A DNA stretch of 64,000 nucleotides from assembly GCA_903925075.1 (NCBI GenBank), contig CAIYDQ010000003.1, forward strand, positions 30,325 through 94,324. The letters are read 5' to 3'. Source of the DNA: an uncultured Geobacter sp. GTDB taxonomy: Bacteria > Desulfobacterota > Desulfuromonadia > Geobacterales > Geobacteraceae. The notes under the pieces were generated by a model. The model searched no databases, was not told the DNA's origin, and worked only from the letters and a program-made list of their open reading frames with translations. Position numbers and translations under genes: made by a program. Shown one piece after another: positions 44,736 through 53,085 of this stretch; the first letter of the stretch is position 1, and the number at the start of each line of letters is the position of its first letter.

Positions 44736-46556
44736 ATGGGGGGCTCGTTTCTGGAAACGCTGGCCGGGGAGGTGCTGGTCGGCGACGGCGCCATCGGCAC
44801 CATGCTCTACGCGAAGGGCGTGGCGCTGGAGGCGAACTTCGAACACCTGAACCTGGTGCGCCCCGAGCTGGTGCTCGAACTGCACGCGGAATATCTGGAC
44901 GCGGGGAGCCGGGTGATCGAGACCAACACCTTCGGCGCCAACCTGGTGAAACTTTCCGCCATCGGCCTGGGGGGCAAGCTGGCCGAGATCAACCGGCAGG
45001 GGGCACACTTGGCGCGGCGCGCGGCCAAGGGGCGCGAGGTCTTCGTGGCCGGCTCCATGGGGCCTTTGGGGCGGGGCAAGGCGGAGCTCGCCGAAGGCCA
45101 GCTGCAAGAGTGCTTCCGGGCGCAGGCGGCGGCGCTGGCCGAGGGCGGAGTCGATCTGCTGATCCTGGAGACCTTCGGCGAGCTGGAGGAATTGCTGAGC
45201 GCGGTAGCGGCGGCCAAGGAGACCGGCCTCCCCGTGGTGGCCAACCTGGCTTTCGGCGAGGGATCGCGGCTGGCCGGCGGCATCGGGGCCGAGGTCGCGG
45301 CGCTGCGCCTGGCGGCGGCCGGCGCCGACCTGATCGGCGCCAATTGCGGGGCCGGCCCGCTGGAACTGCTGGCGACCCTGAAGAGGCTGGCCCGGGCGAC
45401 CGACCTGCCGCTGGCCGCCTATCCCAACAGCGGTTTTCCCGAGTACGTGGACGGGCGCTACATCTACCGGGCCACGCCGGACTATTTTGCCGGCATGGCC
45501 CTGGAGATGGCGGCGGCCGGAGCCAGCCTGATCGGCGGCTGCTGCGGCACCACCCCCGAACACATACGGGGCATGGCGAAGCGGCTGCGAGGCCTGCCCC
45601 CCGCCCCCCGCACCCTCCTTGCCGCGCCGGGCGGCTCCCCGGCCGGCGCGCCGGTCGAGCGCGCCGGCGCCGGCTTTCTCGCCGCCTGGTGCAAAGAGAT
45701 AGTGGTCACCGTGGAGTTGGATCCCCCCCGGGGGCTCGATTGCAGCAAGGTGCTGGCGGGAAGCCGCGCCCTGAAAGAGGCGGGGGCGGACGCCATCAAC
45801 CTGGCCGAGAATCCGCTGGCGCGGGTGCGCATGGGGAACATCGCGCTCGCCTCGCTAGTGCGGCGCGAGGTCGGCATCGAGGTCATCGCCCACGTCACCT
45901 GCCGGGACCGAAACCTGATCGGTCTGCAGTCCGACCTGATGGGGGCGAGCCTATTGGGGGTGAGCTCCATCCTCGCCGTCACCGGCGACCCGGCAAGCCT
46001 CGGCGAGGACGCCGGCGCTTCCTCGGTGTTCGACCTGAATTCCTTCACCCTGGTGAAGCTTTTGAGCGATCTCAACAGCGGGGTGAACGCGCTGGGGAGC
46101 CCGATCGGCGCCGGCACGGGGTTCACCATCGGCGCCGCCTTCAACCCCAACGGGCAGAAGATGGAGGTGCAGGTGGCCAGGCTCGCCAAGAAGGTGGCCA
46201 ACGGCGCCAGTTTCGCGCAAACCCAGCCGATCTACGACCTGAGGACGCTGGAGCGCATGCTGGAGCAGACCGCCCATCTCGGCATCCCCATCCTTCCCGG
46301 CGTGCTGCCTCTGGTCAGCGGCAGGAACGCCGAGTTCCTGCACAACGAGGTGCCGGGGATCGTGGTGCCCGACGAGATCCGGCGGCGCATGGCGGGGAAG
46401 ACCGGGGAAGAGGGCGTGGCCGAGGGGCTGGCCATCGCGCGCGAGTTCATCGAGGCGGCCATCGGACGGGTGGGAGGCTTCTACCTGATCCCCCCCTTCG
46501 GCAAGCACCAGATCGCCGTCGAGCTGGTGAAGTTCATAAAACATTTTCAAATTTGA
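44736..46556 (+). CDS. Bifunctional homocysteine S-methyltransferase/5,10-methylenetetrahydrofolate reductase
   Basis: A 606-residue fusion. The N-terminal half (about 1-290) is a zinc homocysteine methyltransferase: GDGAIGTMLYAKG, ETNTFGAN, GANCGAGP, and the ligand pair GGCCGTTPEH. The C-terminal half (about 325-600) is MTHFR: VTVELDPPRGLD, ADAINLAENP, HVTCRDRN, FAQTQPIYD and LPGVLPLVSG. It resembles the YitJ type, making methyl-THF and possibly using it or a methyl donor on homocysteine. Start ATG 44736 is the base after the pyrophosphatase stop. Confidence 0.93.
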   Translation: MGGSFLETLAGEVLVGDGAIGTMLYAKGVALEANFEHLNLVRPELVLELHAEYLDAGSRVIETNTFGANLVKLSAIGLGGKLAEINRQGAHLARRAAKGREVFVAGSMGPLGRGKAELAEGQLQECFRAQAAALAEGGVDLLILETFGELEELLSAVAAAKETGLPVVANLAFGEGSRLAGGIGAEVAALRLAAAGADLIGANCGAGPLELLATLKRLARATDLPLAAYPNSGFPEYVDGRYIYRATPDYFAGMALEMAAAGASLIGGCCGTTPEHIRGMAKRLRGLPPAPRTLLAAPGGSPAGAPVERAGAGFLAAWCKEIVVTVELDPPRGLDCSKVLAGSRALKEAGADAINLAENPLARVRMGNIALASLVRREVGIEVIAHVTCRDRNLIGLQSDLMGASLLGVSSILAVTGDPASLGEDAGASSVFDLNSFTLVKLLSDLNSGVNALGSPIGAGTGFTIGAAFNPNGQKMEVQVARLAKKVANGASFAQTQPIYDLRTLERMLEQTAHLGIPILPGVLPLVSGRNAEFLHNEVPGIVVPDEIRRRMAGKTGEEGVAEGLAIAREFIEAAIGRVGGFYLIPPFGKHQIAVELVKFIKHFQI

Positions 46557-46589
46557 CCTGCATCAATTTCAAATGAGACCAAGGAGCAG

Positions 46590-47372
46590 ATGATGAAGAA
46601 AGACGACCTCCAAAGGGGCGCGATACTGCAGCGCGACCGGGAAACCTACGCCATCGCCCCTCACATACCGGGAGGCTTCACCGATACGGCGACCCTGAGA
46701 AAGATCTGCGACGTGGCCGACAAGTACAGTCTCACCCTGAAGATCACCTCGGCCCAGCGCATCGCCATGTTCGGCGCCAAGGAAGAGGATCTGGACGCGA
46801 TCTGGGGCGACTTGGCGCAGCAGCAGGGCGCGCCCATCGGCCTTTGCGTCCGGAGCGTCAAGATCTGCCCGGGCACGCTGCAGTGCAAGCGCGCCTTGCA
46901 GGATTCGGCCTCGCTGGGGCTGAAGATGGACGCCCTCTACCACGCCATGGAGCTTCCCAACAAGATGAAGCTCGGCATCTCCGGCTGCGTGCTCTGCTGC
47001 TCCGATTCCTACATCAAGGACATCGGCGTGGTGGGCACCGCCAAAGGGTGGCGCATCCTGGTAGGCGGCAACGGCGGGCTTCGGCCGCGCTTCGGCGAGC
47101 TGTTGGTGGACGACGTCCCCAGCGAGGAAACGGTATTGGAGATCGTCGCCCGCGTGGTCGATTTTTACCTGAAGTCGCCGAAGAAGGAGCGGTTGGGCAA
47201 GATCGTCGAGGCCATCGGCATCGAGGCCCTGCGGCGCGAGATTTTCCCGCAGGCGCCGTCCGCTTCCTCCGAGTCCACCACGTCCACTGGGTCCACCGCG
47301 TCCACCACGTCCACTGGGTCCACTGGGTCCACCACGTCCACCCAATTAGGAGGTCAGCGTGGCGCTTATTGA
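46590..47372 (+). CDS. Siroheme/4Fe-4S nitrite-sulfite reductase-like protein with repetitive tail
   Basis: A 260-residue protein. An N-terminal ferredoxin-like half (about 10-75, YAIAPHIPGGFTDTATLRKI, LKITSAQRIAMFG) is followed by the 4Fe-4S/siroheme half with the cysteines CPGTLQCKRAL and GCVLCC, and GWRILVGGNGGLRPRFGE. It is one half the size of assimilatory sulfite or nitrite reductases, so a single repeat unit; it may have a different substrate or partner. The last about 35 residues are Ser/Thr/Gly, encoded by a 9-bp tandem repeat. It overlaps ttcA by 14 bases. AAGGAG precedes ATG 46590. Confidence 0.82.
   Translation: MMKKDDLQRGAILQRDRETYAIAPHIPGGFTDTATLRKICDVADKYSLTLKITSAQRIAMFGAKEEDLDAIWGDLAQQQGAPIGLCVRSVKICPGTLQCKRALQDSASLGLKMDALYHAMELPNKMKLGISGCVLCCSDSYIKDIGVVGTAKGWRILVGGNGGLRPRFGELLVDDVPSEETVLEIVARVVDFYLKSPKKERLGKIVEAIGIEALRREIFPQAPSASSESTTSTGSTASTTSTGSTGSTTSTQLGGQRGAY
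47273..47342 (+). repeat. 9-bp tandem repeat inside a coding region (about 8 units)
   Basis: Unit GTCCACNNN (NNN = CAC, TGG, CGC) repeated about eight times at the 3' end of the reductase-like gene. It is translated as alternating STT/STG/STA triplets. The unit shares GTCCACC with the intergenic array at 40585-40727. Confidence 0.95.
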
Positions 47373-48126
47373 AGACTCGATCTACACCAGGATCAAGAAC
47401 CGGGTCGGCAAGGCGATCTCGGACTTCGATCTGATCTCGGAAGGCGACCGGATCGCCGTGGCCGTCTCCGGCGGCAAGGATTCCTACGCGATGCTGCACA
47501 TGCTGGAGACGCTGCGCAAGCGCGCGCCGATCAGCTACGAGCTGGTGGCGGTCAACATCGACTCCGGCTATCCCGGTTATCGCGGCGACATCATCGAGGA
47601 GCATCTGCAGGAGCACGGCTTCACCTACCATATGGAGAAGACCGACCATTACGGCATCATCTCGGAAAAGCGCCGGCCCAACTCCTCCTACTGCTCCATC
47701 TGCGCGAGGCTGAAGCGCGGCGCCTTGTACGGGCTTGCCCAGCAGTACGGCTGCAACAAGCTCGCGCTCGGGCACCACATGGACGACTTCATCGAGACCC
47801 TGCTGCTGAACCAGTTCTTCGTCGGCTCCCTCAAATCGATGGCGCCCAGCATGTTGGCCGACAACGGAGTCACCACCGTGATCAGGCCCCTGGTTTACGT
47901 GCCGGAAAAGGAGATCATCCCGTTTTCGCGCAACAACCGTTTTCCCGTGGTTTGCTGCTGTTGCCCGGTCTGCGGCACCGCCGATTTGCAGCGCAAGAAG
48001 ATGAAGGATTTGTTGACGACCCTGGAGCGGGACAACCCCCTGGTGAAGAAGAGCCTCTTGAAGGCGCTTTCCAACGTGCAGCCGCGGCACTTGCTGGATA
48101 GGGGCCTCACCAGAAAGCCGTCCTGA
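47359..48126 (+). CDS. ttcA: tRNA 2-thiocytidine synthetase TtcA
   Basis: A 255-residue PP-loop ATPase: SGGKDS (37-42) binds ATP, CSIC (about 114-117) and CCCCPVCGT (about 199-207) supply cysteines for the 4Fe-4S cluster, and GHHMDDFIETLL is the TtcA signature. It thiolates cytidine 32 of certain tRNAs. AGGAGGTCAGC precedes GTG 47359. It overlaps the reductase-like gene, perhaps because both handle Fe-S or reduced sulfur (inference). Confidence 0.9.
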   Translation: MALIEDSIYTRIKNRVGKAISDFDLISEGDRIAVAVSGGKDSYAMLHMLETLRKRAPISYELVAVNIDSGYPGYRGDIIEEHLQEHGFTYHMEKTDHYGIISEKRRPNSSYCSICARLKRGALYGLAQQYGCNKLALGHHMDDFIETLLLNQFFVGSLKSMAPSMLADNGVTTVIRPLVYVPEKEIIPFSRNNRFPVVCCCCPVCGTADLQRKKMKDLLTTLERDNPLVKKSLLKALSNVQPRHLLDRGLTRKPS

Positions 48127-48209
48127 CGAAGATCCGCAACGATGTCCCGCACCGTCAGCCAGCCGCAGTAGACGACGATTCCCAGAGCGCATACGACCAT
48201 TGGTTCCAT
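47895..48209 (-). CDS. Possible small membrane protein antisense to the ttcA 3' end
   Basis: An open frame of 104 codons beginning MEPMVVCALGIVVYCGWLTV with one good membrane helix, and GGGAGGTAGCTCAC right before ATG 48209. The first 27 codons lie in the otherwise gene-free gap 48127-48306; the rest runs antisense to ttcA, so that part may be chance. A short native membrane protein fused to antisense sequence is one reading. Not recognised as any family. Confidence 0.25.
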   Translation of the reverse strand: MEPMVVCALGIVVYCGWLTVRDIVADLRQDGFLVRPLSSKCRGCTLESAFKRLFFTRGLSRSRVVNKSFIFLRCKSAVPQTGQQQQTTGKRLLRENGMISFSGT

Positions 48210-48306
48210 GTGAGCTACCTCCCGCATCTTTGATGTGGTGAAGATAGCACGGGGTAGTGACAGAATATGTCGTAACACGAACGACAAGGGCAGGGCGGAG
48301 GCAAGC

Positions 48307-49281
48307 ATGGCGCAGAAGCAGGTGCAGCGGGTAAGGATTGCGATTCAATGGGGCTTCTTGTTGTTTTCCCTCTATCTTGGGGCGACCTTTTACCGCTTCG
48401 TGCTCCATTTCCGCAGCGGCGGCGCCACCCCATTCGTCGCGCGTCCCGACGGAGTGGAGGCGTTTCTGCCCATATCGGCCCTGGTCAGCCTGAAGGGGTG
48501 GATCGCCTCCGGCGCCGTCAACACGGTCCATCCCGCCGCCCTGATGATCTTTCTGGCGGCGCTGCTGGTCTCGCTTCTGGCAAAGCGCGCCTTCTGTTCC
48601 TGGGTCTGTCCTGTTTCCACCGTCACCGAACTGTTCTGGAAAATCGGCCACAAGCTGTTCGGCCGCAACTTCCAGGTGACCCCCTGGCTCGACTGGATGG
48701 TCCGTCCGGTGAAGTACCTGCTGCTCTTGTTCTTCCTGTTTTCCATCATGCTGATGATGTCCCCGGAGCGGGTCAACACCTTCATCCTTTCCGACTACAA
48801 CAAGACGGCCGACGTGAAGATGCTCGATTTCTTCCTGCATCTCTCCGGCACGCCGCTCACCGTGATCGTGACCCTGCTGTTATTGTCGGTTTTCTTCAGG
48901 AATCCCTTTTGCCGCTACCTTTGTCCCTACGGCGCGCTGCTGGGGCTTTTGTCGCGTCTGTCGCCGGTCAAGGTGCAGCGGAGCGAGAGCGCCTGCGTCT
49001 CCTGCGGCAGTTGCAACAAGGCGTGCCCTTCCCATATCGACGTCATGCACAAGGAGCGGGTCTGTTCGGAGGAGTGCATCGGTTGCCTGCGCTGCGTGAG
49101 CAGTTGTCCCGAGCCGGAGGCGTTGCAGATGAGGTTGAAGGGAGGGAAAGTGGTGTCGGGGATGCTGGTGGCGGCCGTGGTGCTGGTGATCATGGTAGGA
49201 GCCAGCGTCGTCGGCAGAGCGACCGGCCACTGGCATAGCGCCGTCGAGAAAAGCGAGTACCAGCGGCTGATAACGAAATAG
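48307..49281 (+). CDS. NapH/CcoG-like membrane ferredoxin
   Basis: A 324-residue inner-membrane protein with about five helices (12-30, 75-93, 135-155, 178-197 and 295-313). It has two membrane-proximal CxxxCP motifs, FCSWVCPVS (97-101) and FCRYLCPYGAL, and two 4Fe-4S ferredoxin motifs, CVSCGSCNKACP and CIGCLRCVSSCP. NapH-type proteins pass electrons from quinol to periplasmic or membrane oxidoreductases. No partner reductase is adjacent. GGAGG precedes ATG 48307. Confidence 0.88.
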   Translation: MAQKQVQRVRIAIQWGFLLFSLYLGATFYRFVLHFRSGGATPFVARPDGVEAFLPISALVSLKGWIASGAVNTVHPAALMIFLAALLVSLLAKRAFCSWVCPVSTVTELFWKIGHKLFGRNFQVTPWLDWMVRPVKYLLLLFFLFSIMLMMSPERVNTFILSDYNKTADVKMLDFFLHLSGTPLTVIVTLLLLSVFFRNPFCRYLCPYGALLGLLSRLSPVKVQRSESACVSCGSCNKACPSHIDVMHKERVCSEECIGCLRCVSSCPEPEALQMRLKGGKVVSGMLVAAVVLVIMVGASVVGRATGHWHSAVEKSEYQRLITK

Positions 49282-49307
49282 AGCCGTAAGCCTGAAACGG
49301 AAGTCGT

Positions 49308-49434
49308 TTACCGCGAAGACGCGAAGTACGCGAAGAAACCGGAAGGTTGCCAAACGTTTATCAGATCTTCAGGTTTTTTTTCTTTGATAATGCTTTCGAA
49401 TTGCTTCGCGTTCTTTGCGCCTTCGCGGTTCAAA
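49308..49434. repeat. Palindromic repeat family B, copy 2
   Basis: Left arm ACCGCGAAGACGCGAAGTAC and right arm GTTCTTTGCGCCTTCGCGGT; compare 42238-42376. It lies between the convergent NapH-like and DksA-like genes. The rest of 49282-49521 holds no gene. Confidence 0.85.
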
Positions 49435-49521
49435 TGCATTTAAAAGGTTCAAATGGAAAAGGGGGAACCGCATCGCTGCCGTTCCCCCCCTCTTACTTTA
49501 CATCGCTTGCCTGCGACTCGC

Positions 49522-49941
49522 CTACCCCTCGTCTTCCTCGCCCAGCGAGATCTCCCGATAGGCCCGGTCTTCCTCGAAGCGCTTGGTCTGCGCCTGCTGC
49601 TTCTCCAGGTCCGCCTTGCACTTCACGCAGTGGCGGGCGAAGGGAACGATCTTCAGCCTGCCGATGGGAATCTCCTCTTCGCACTCCTCGCAGATGCCGT
49701 ACTCTCCCTCTTCCAAACGCAGCAGCGCCTCGTCGATGTGCTTCAGCTTCTCCCGCTCGCGGTCGCCCAATAGCAGCCCCAGTTCACGGTCGCGCTCGCT
49801 GGAAGCCTGGTCGTAGATGTCGCCGCTCGGCTCGTTTACCGGGATGTCGGAGCCGGATTTCACAGTCTTGTTGATCTCCTGAAGCGTCTCCTCTTTCAAC
49901 TTCAAAAGCATGGTTTTCATGTCGTCGGGTTTTTCTGTCAT
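49522..49941 (-). CDS. TraR/DksA family zinc-finger transcription factor
   Basis: A 139-residue DksA/TraR protein: N-terminal helical arms (coiled coil to about residue 80, with the DQASSERDRE tip-like turn) and a C4 zinc finger C84-EE-C87 and C105-VK-C108. It probably binds RNA polymerase in the secondary channel and changes transcription with ppGpp. The start at 49941 was chosen by family length; GGAG lies 11 bases upstream. Promoter at 50014-49987. Confidence 0.9.
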   Translation of the reverse strand: MTEKPDDMKTMLLKLKEETLQEINKTVKSGSDIPVNEPSGDIYDQASSERDRELGLLLGDREREKLKHIDEALLRLEEGEYGICEECEEEIPIGRLKIVPFARHCVKCKADLEKQQAQTKRFEEDRAYREISLGEEDEG

Positions 49942-49986
49942 TTCTAAATTCACTCCGTTTTTTCGTCTGTCCCTGAAAGCGACGCA

Positions 49987-50014
49987 ATAATACAACAATG
50001 ATAAGTCATGTCAA
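49987..50014 (-). promoter_or_regulatory. Sigma-70 promoter of the dksA-like gene
   Basis: Minus strand TTGACA (50014-50009), 16-base spacer, TATTAT (49992-49987). Perfect -35. The leader would be about 40 bases. Confidence 0.7.
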
Positions 50015-50029
50015 GATAAAAGCCCCTGC

Positions 50030-51382
50030 CTAAACCTGGCAGATTATCTCCCCGATCAGGTCGTAATCGGAGGAGTCGGTGATCTTCAAACGCACGATGT
50101 CGCCGACGTTGGCGTTGCCCGCGGTTATGTAGACCAGGCCGTCCACGTCCGGCGCCTGCCGGGAGGAGCGCCCCTTCAAAAGCAGATCGGTCTCCTCGCT
50201 GTACCCCTCGACCAGTACCTCTTCCTCGGTCTCGACCAGCGTCCGGTTGTGCTTGAAGGAGACCCTCGCCTGGGTGCGCATTAACTTTTTGTGGCGCTCC
50301 CTTTTGATGCGCTCCGACACCTGATCCGGCATCTCCGCCGCCGGGGTCCCTTCCTCGCGCGAGTAGCAAAAGACGCCCAGCCGGTCGAAACGGGTCTCCT
50401 CCACGTACTGCAGCAGCTTCTTGAAGTCCTCCGTGGTCTCGCCGGGAAAGCCGACGATCAGCGAGGTCCTGATGGCGATGTCGGGAATCTCGCTGCGCAA
50501 TTTCGAGATCAGCGTGCGGATCTGCTGCTCGCCGCTTCTGCGCTTCATCTGTTTCAGAATCGGGTCGCTGATGTGCTGGATCGGCAGGTCGAGATACTTG
50601 CACACCTTGGGCTCGCTCTTGATCAGCTCGATCAGCGAGTCGGTCACCCCGTCGGGGTAGGCGTACAGGAGCCGGATCCACTTGAGCCCTTCCATCTTGG
50701 CCAGTTCGCGGATCAACTGCTCCAGCGTCGGCTTGTCCGGCAGGTCCTTGCCGTAGGCGGTGATGTCCTGGGCGATCAGGTTCAGCTCCTTCACCCCTCC
50801 CGCCACCAACTGCTCGGCCTCGGCCAAAAGGCTCGCCAGCTGCCGGGAACGGAGCGCTCCGCGCAGGGCCGGTATCACGCAGTAGGCGCAGTTGTTGGAG
50901 CATCCCTCGGCGATCTTCAGGTACGCCGTGTAGTGCGGCGAGGACTGCAGGCGGGGCAACTCGTCGTTGTAGATGAAGTTCGGGTCGCCCGTGTAGCAGA
51001 GCTGCTCGGAGGTGGAGTTCTTCTCGGCGATGATCTCGGCGATGCGCGGGTAGTCGCCGGTGCCGATGAAGATATCCACCTCGGGGAGTTCCTTGGCCAA
51101 CTCCTCCTGGTAGCGCTGCGGCAGGCAGCCGGTGACGATCAGCAAACGGCAGCGGGCGTCGTGCTTGCGGTCCGCGAGGTCCAGGATGGTGTCGATGCTC
51201 TCCTGTTTTGCCTCCTTGATGAAAGAGCAGGTGTTGACCACGATGATATCGGCCTGCGTCTCGTCGGTGGTCACCTCGTAGTGATCCCTCGACAGGTAGC
51301 CGAGCATCACCTCGGCGTCCACCAGGTTCTTCGGGCAGCCCAGGCTCACCAGGCTGACTTTTTCCTTCTTATGCTCGCTCAA
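50030..51382 (-). CDS. rimO: Ribosomal protein S12 methylthiotransferase RimO
   Basis: A 450-residue radical-SAM methylthiotransferase: UPF0004 domain with C16, C52 and C86 ([24 protein letters not shown]), radical-SAM cluster C161-x3-C165-x2-C168 in [17 protein letters not shown], and a C-terminal TRAM domain (about 375-450). It adds a methylthio group to Asp89 of S12. It begins 182 bases from yajQ, with a palindromic repeat between. Confidence 0.95.
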   Translation of the reverse strand: MSEHKKEKVSLVSLGCPKNLVDAEVMLGYLSRDHYEVTTDETQADIIVVNTCSFIKEAKQESIDTILDLADRKHDARCRLLIVTGCLPQRYQEELAKELPEVDIFIGTGDYPRIAEIIAEKNSTSEQLCYTGDPNFIYNDELPRLQSSPHYTAYLKIAEGCSNNCAYCVIPALRGALRSRQLASLLAEAEQLVAGGVKELNLIAQDITAYGKDLPDKPTLEQLIRELAKMEGLKWIRLLYAYPDGVTDSLIELIKSEPKVCKYLDLPIQHISDPILKQMKRRSGEQQIRTLISKLRSEIPDIAIRTSLIVGFPGETTEDFKKLLQYVEETRFDRLGVFCYSREEGTPAAEMPDQVSERIKRERHKKLMRTQARVSFKHNRTLVETEEEVLVEGYSEETDLLLKGRSSRQAPDVDGLVYITAGNANVGDIVRLKITDSSDYDLIGEIICQV

Positions 51383-51412
51383 AAAAATCCCCTTCTAAAT
51401 TTCGGCAGTTGA

Positions 51413-51556
51413 TTGCCACAAAAAGGCACAAAATGCACAAAATAAACCTTTTTGTCGCTTTTTTATCGGTTACGACTGTTACACCTTTTCGGCGCGTCGG
51501 TTGTTGCGGATCTGCCTTGATTTTTTTTTGCGTCTTTTGTGCCTTTTCGTGGCCCA
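51413..51556. repeat. Palindromic repeat family C, copy 1
   Basis: Left arm GCCACAAAAAGGCACAAAATG and right arm GTCTTTTGTGCCTTTTCGTGGC in inverted orientation, with unrelated sequence between. It fills most of the gap between rimO and yajQ. The short open frame that crosses it on the minus strand is repeat-derived and not called. Confidence 0.85.
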
Positions 51557-51564
51557 ATGCATTT

Positions 51565-52050
51565 TCAGCTTCTGAAGTTCACGAACTGCATGTCCACGTC
51601 CAGATCCTTGGCCTTCAGGATCTTCATGATCTCCTGCAGGTCGTCGATGTTCTTGCCGGTCACCCGGAGCTGATCTTCCTGGATCTGGCTTTGCACCTTG
51701 AGCTTGCTCTCCTTGATGATGGCGCCGATCTCCTTCGCCTTTTCCTTGGAGATGCCGACCTGCAAGGTGATGATCTGGCGCACCATCGAGCCGGATGCCT
51801 GCTCGACCTTGCCGTATTGCAGCGCCTTGGGCGAGATGCTGCGCTTGATGAACTTGGACTGCAGTATCTCAATGATCGCCTTCAACCTGAAATCGTCGTC
51901 GGCCAGCACCTTCACCGTCTCCTTCTCCAGGGTCGCTTCGCTCTTGGAACCCTTGAAGTCGTAGCGCTGCCCGATTTCCTTGACGGTCTGGTTGATGGCG
52001 TTGTCGACCTCCTGCATGTCGACCTTGGATACGATGTCGAACGACGGCAT
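51565..52050 (-). CDS. YajQ family nucleotide-binding protein
   Basis: A 161-residue protein with two ferredoxin-like domains: [21 protein letters not shown] at the N-terminus, [33 protein letters not shown] and the C-terminal [10 protein letters not shown]. All are YajQ family marks. Some members bind cyclic di-GMP and act with a transcription factor; others bind tRNA or nucleotides. It starts at ATG 52050 (family start), with AGGAGG nearby upstream. Confidence 0.93.
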   Translation of the reverse strand: MPSFDIVSKVDMQEVDNAINQTVKEIGQRYDFKGSKSEATLEKETVKVLADDDFRLKAIIEILQSKFIKRSISPKALQYGKVEQASGSMVRQIITLQVGISKEKAKEIGAIIKESKLKVQSQIQEDQLRVTGKNIDDLQEIMKILKAKDLDVDMQFVNFRS

Positions 52051-52150
52051 GGTAAACCTCCTGGAAGCAGATTTAAATTTAAGGCCCGGGCCGGTATCTG
52101 CATATGGAACCATTTTGGTTAGTGCGTTTCATAGAGGTAACAACCGGAAT

Positions 52151-52183
52151 ATTTTTGTGCTTTTTGTGCATTTTTGTGGCCAA
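52151..52183. repeat. Half copy of palindromic repeat family C
   Basis: Only the right-arm sequence is present, TTTTTGTGCTTTTTGTGCAT followed by TTTTTGTGGCC. It lies between yajQ and the lolA-like gene. Confidence 0.75.
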
Positions 52184-52200
52184 CTGCTTTTTAGCTCTCT

Positions 52201-52911
52201 CTATCTGTTTTTAACGATCTCCACGCCGGCCGGTATCTTGAAGCTGAATTTGCCGCTGTCCAGGCCCTTGTTGGTCTTAATGCCGCTGAAATCGATCCTG
52301 GTGCTGTTGCCCAATTGATCGGTGACGGTGGAGGAGACGATCGGAAACGGGCTGCTCGGGTGACCCTGAGCGAGGAAGCTTTCCACGGCGCCCCCCTCGA
52401 CGGTCAGCAGCAGCTTGGCCATGGTCGGGCTTTGCTTCTTCGGGACCAGTTCCAGATTGTAATTCCCCTTCTTGTCGCGCGCCTCGGCCGCGAAGGCGAT
52501 GTTGAAGTCCCGGGAGATATGGCCGATGCCGGTCAGGTAGTTCAGGGCCACGCCGTTGCCGTCGTTGTACAGCTGCGTCAGATCCATCACCATCACCTGC
52601 TTTTGCTCGGGCAGGTAATACCAGATCTTCTTGCCGTTGCAGACGATCTGCTGCTTGGGCTTCGAATAATTGAAGCGGAACATGGCGTCCTTGCCGCTTC
52701 CCTTCTTGATGAAGAGCTCGCCTCCTCCCTTCTCCTCGTGCTTCATGGCCTTCAGGGTACTGCGCTGGCTGAAGTCGGCTTGCAGATCGTTCAGGGTCGC
52801 ATACCCCTGTTCCAGCGTACGGACCACCTGCGGCAGGTCGGCCCCCAGGCAGAAACTGGCGCCAAGGGCAATCAGGGCAACGGATAGGCTGAAAATTCTG
52901 GCTAGTTTCAT
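52201..52911 (-). CDS. lolA: Outer-membrane lipoprotein carrier LolA-like protein
   Basis: A 236-residue exported protein: signal peptide (1-23, ending SFCLGA) and a LolA fold (about 27-233). TLNDLQADFSQRSTLKAM and GELFIKKGSGKDAMFRFNYSKP with the later DLTQLYNDGNGVALNYLTG fit LolA. LolA shuttles lipoproteins across the periplasm from LolCDE to LolB. The usual family is about 180-190 mature residues and here about 210. ATG 52911 follows GGGGAGATT. The 3' part of the gap 52912-53085 holds no gene. Confidence 0.88.
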   Translation of the reverse strand: MKLARIFSLSVALIALGASFCLGADLPQVVRTLEQGYATLNDLQADFSQRSTLKAMKHEEKGGGELFIKKGSGKDAMFRFNYSKPKQQIVCNGKKIWYYLPEQKQVMVMDLTQLYNDGNGVALNYLTGIGHISRDFNIAFAAEARDKKGNYNLELVPKKQSPTMAKLLLTVEGGAVESFLAQGHPSSPFPIVSSTVTDQLGNSTRIDFSGIKTNKGLDSGKFSFKIPAGVEIVKNR

Positions 52912-53085
52912 AATCTCCCCTGAAAAGTTGTGAAGGCGACCTGCCGCTGTCGCCTTCGTGGTGCATTGTTTTGGCTGGACTTGGTTTGGTAGGGGCGAAT
53001 CACACAAAGGCGTCGAGACCGAGCACGAGCCGGCAGCGACATGACCGGGTATTTTGTCACACAAGCGGTTATCGTGCAACCCTTT

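Noticed and set aside
43026..45563. 845-codon minus-strand open frame opposite the pyrophosphatase and methyltransferase genes
   Set aside because: Antisense to two genes with full motif sets; rich in G, Q, R, H as usual for GC shadows.
51369..51557. Short minus-strand open frame beside rimO
   Set aside because: It is made almost wholly of palindromic repeat family C.
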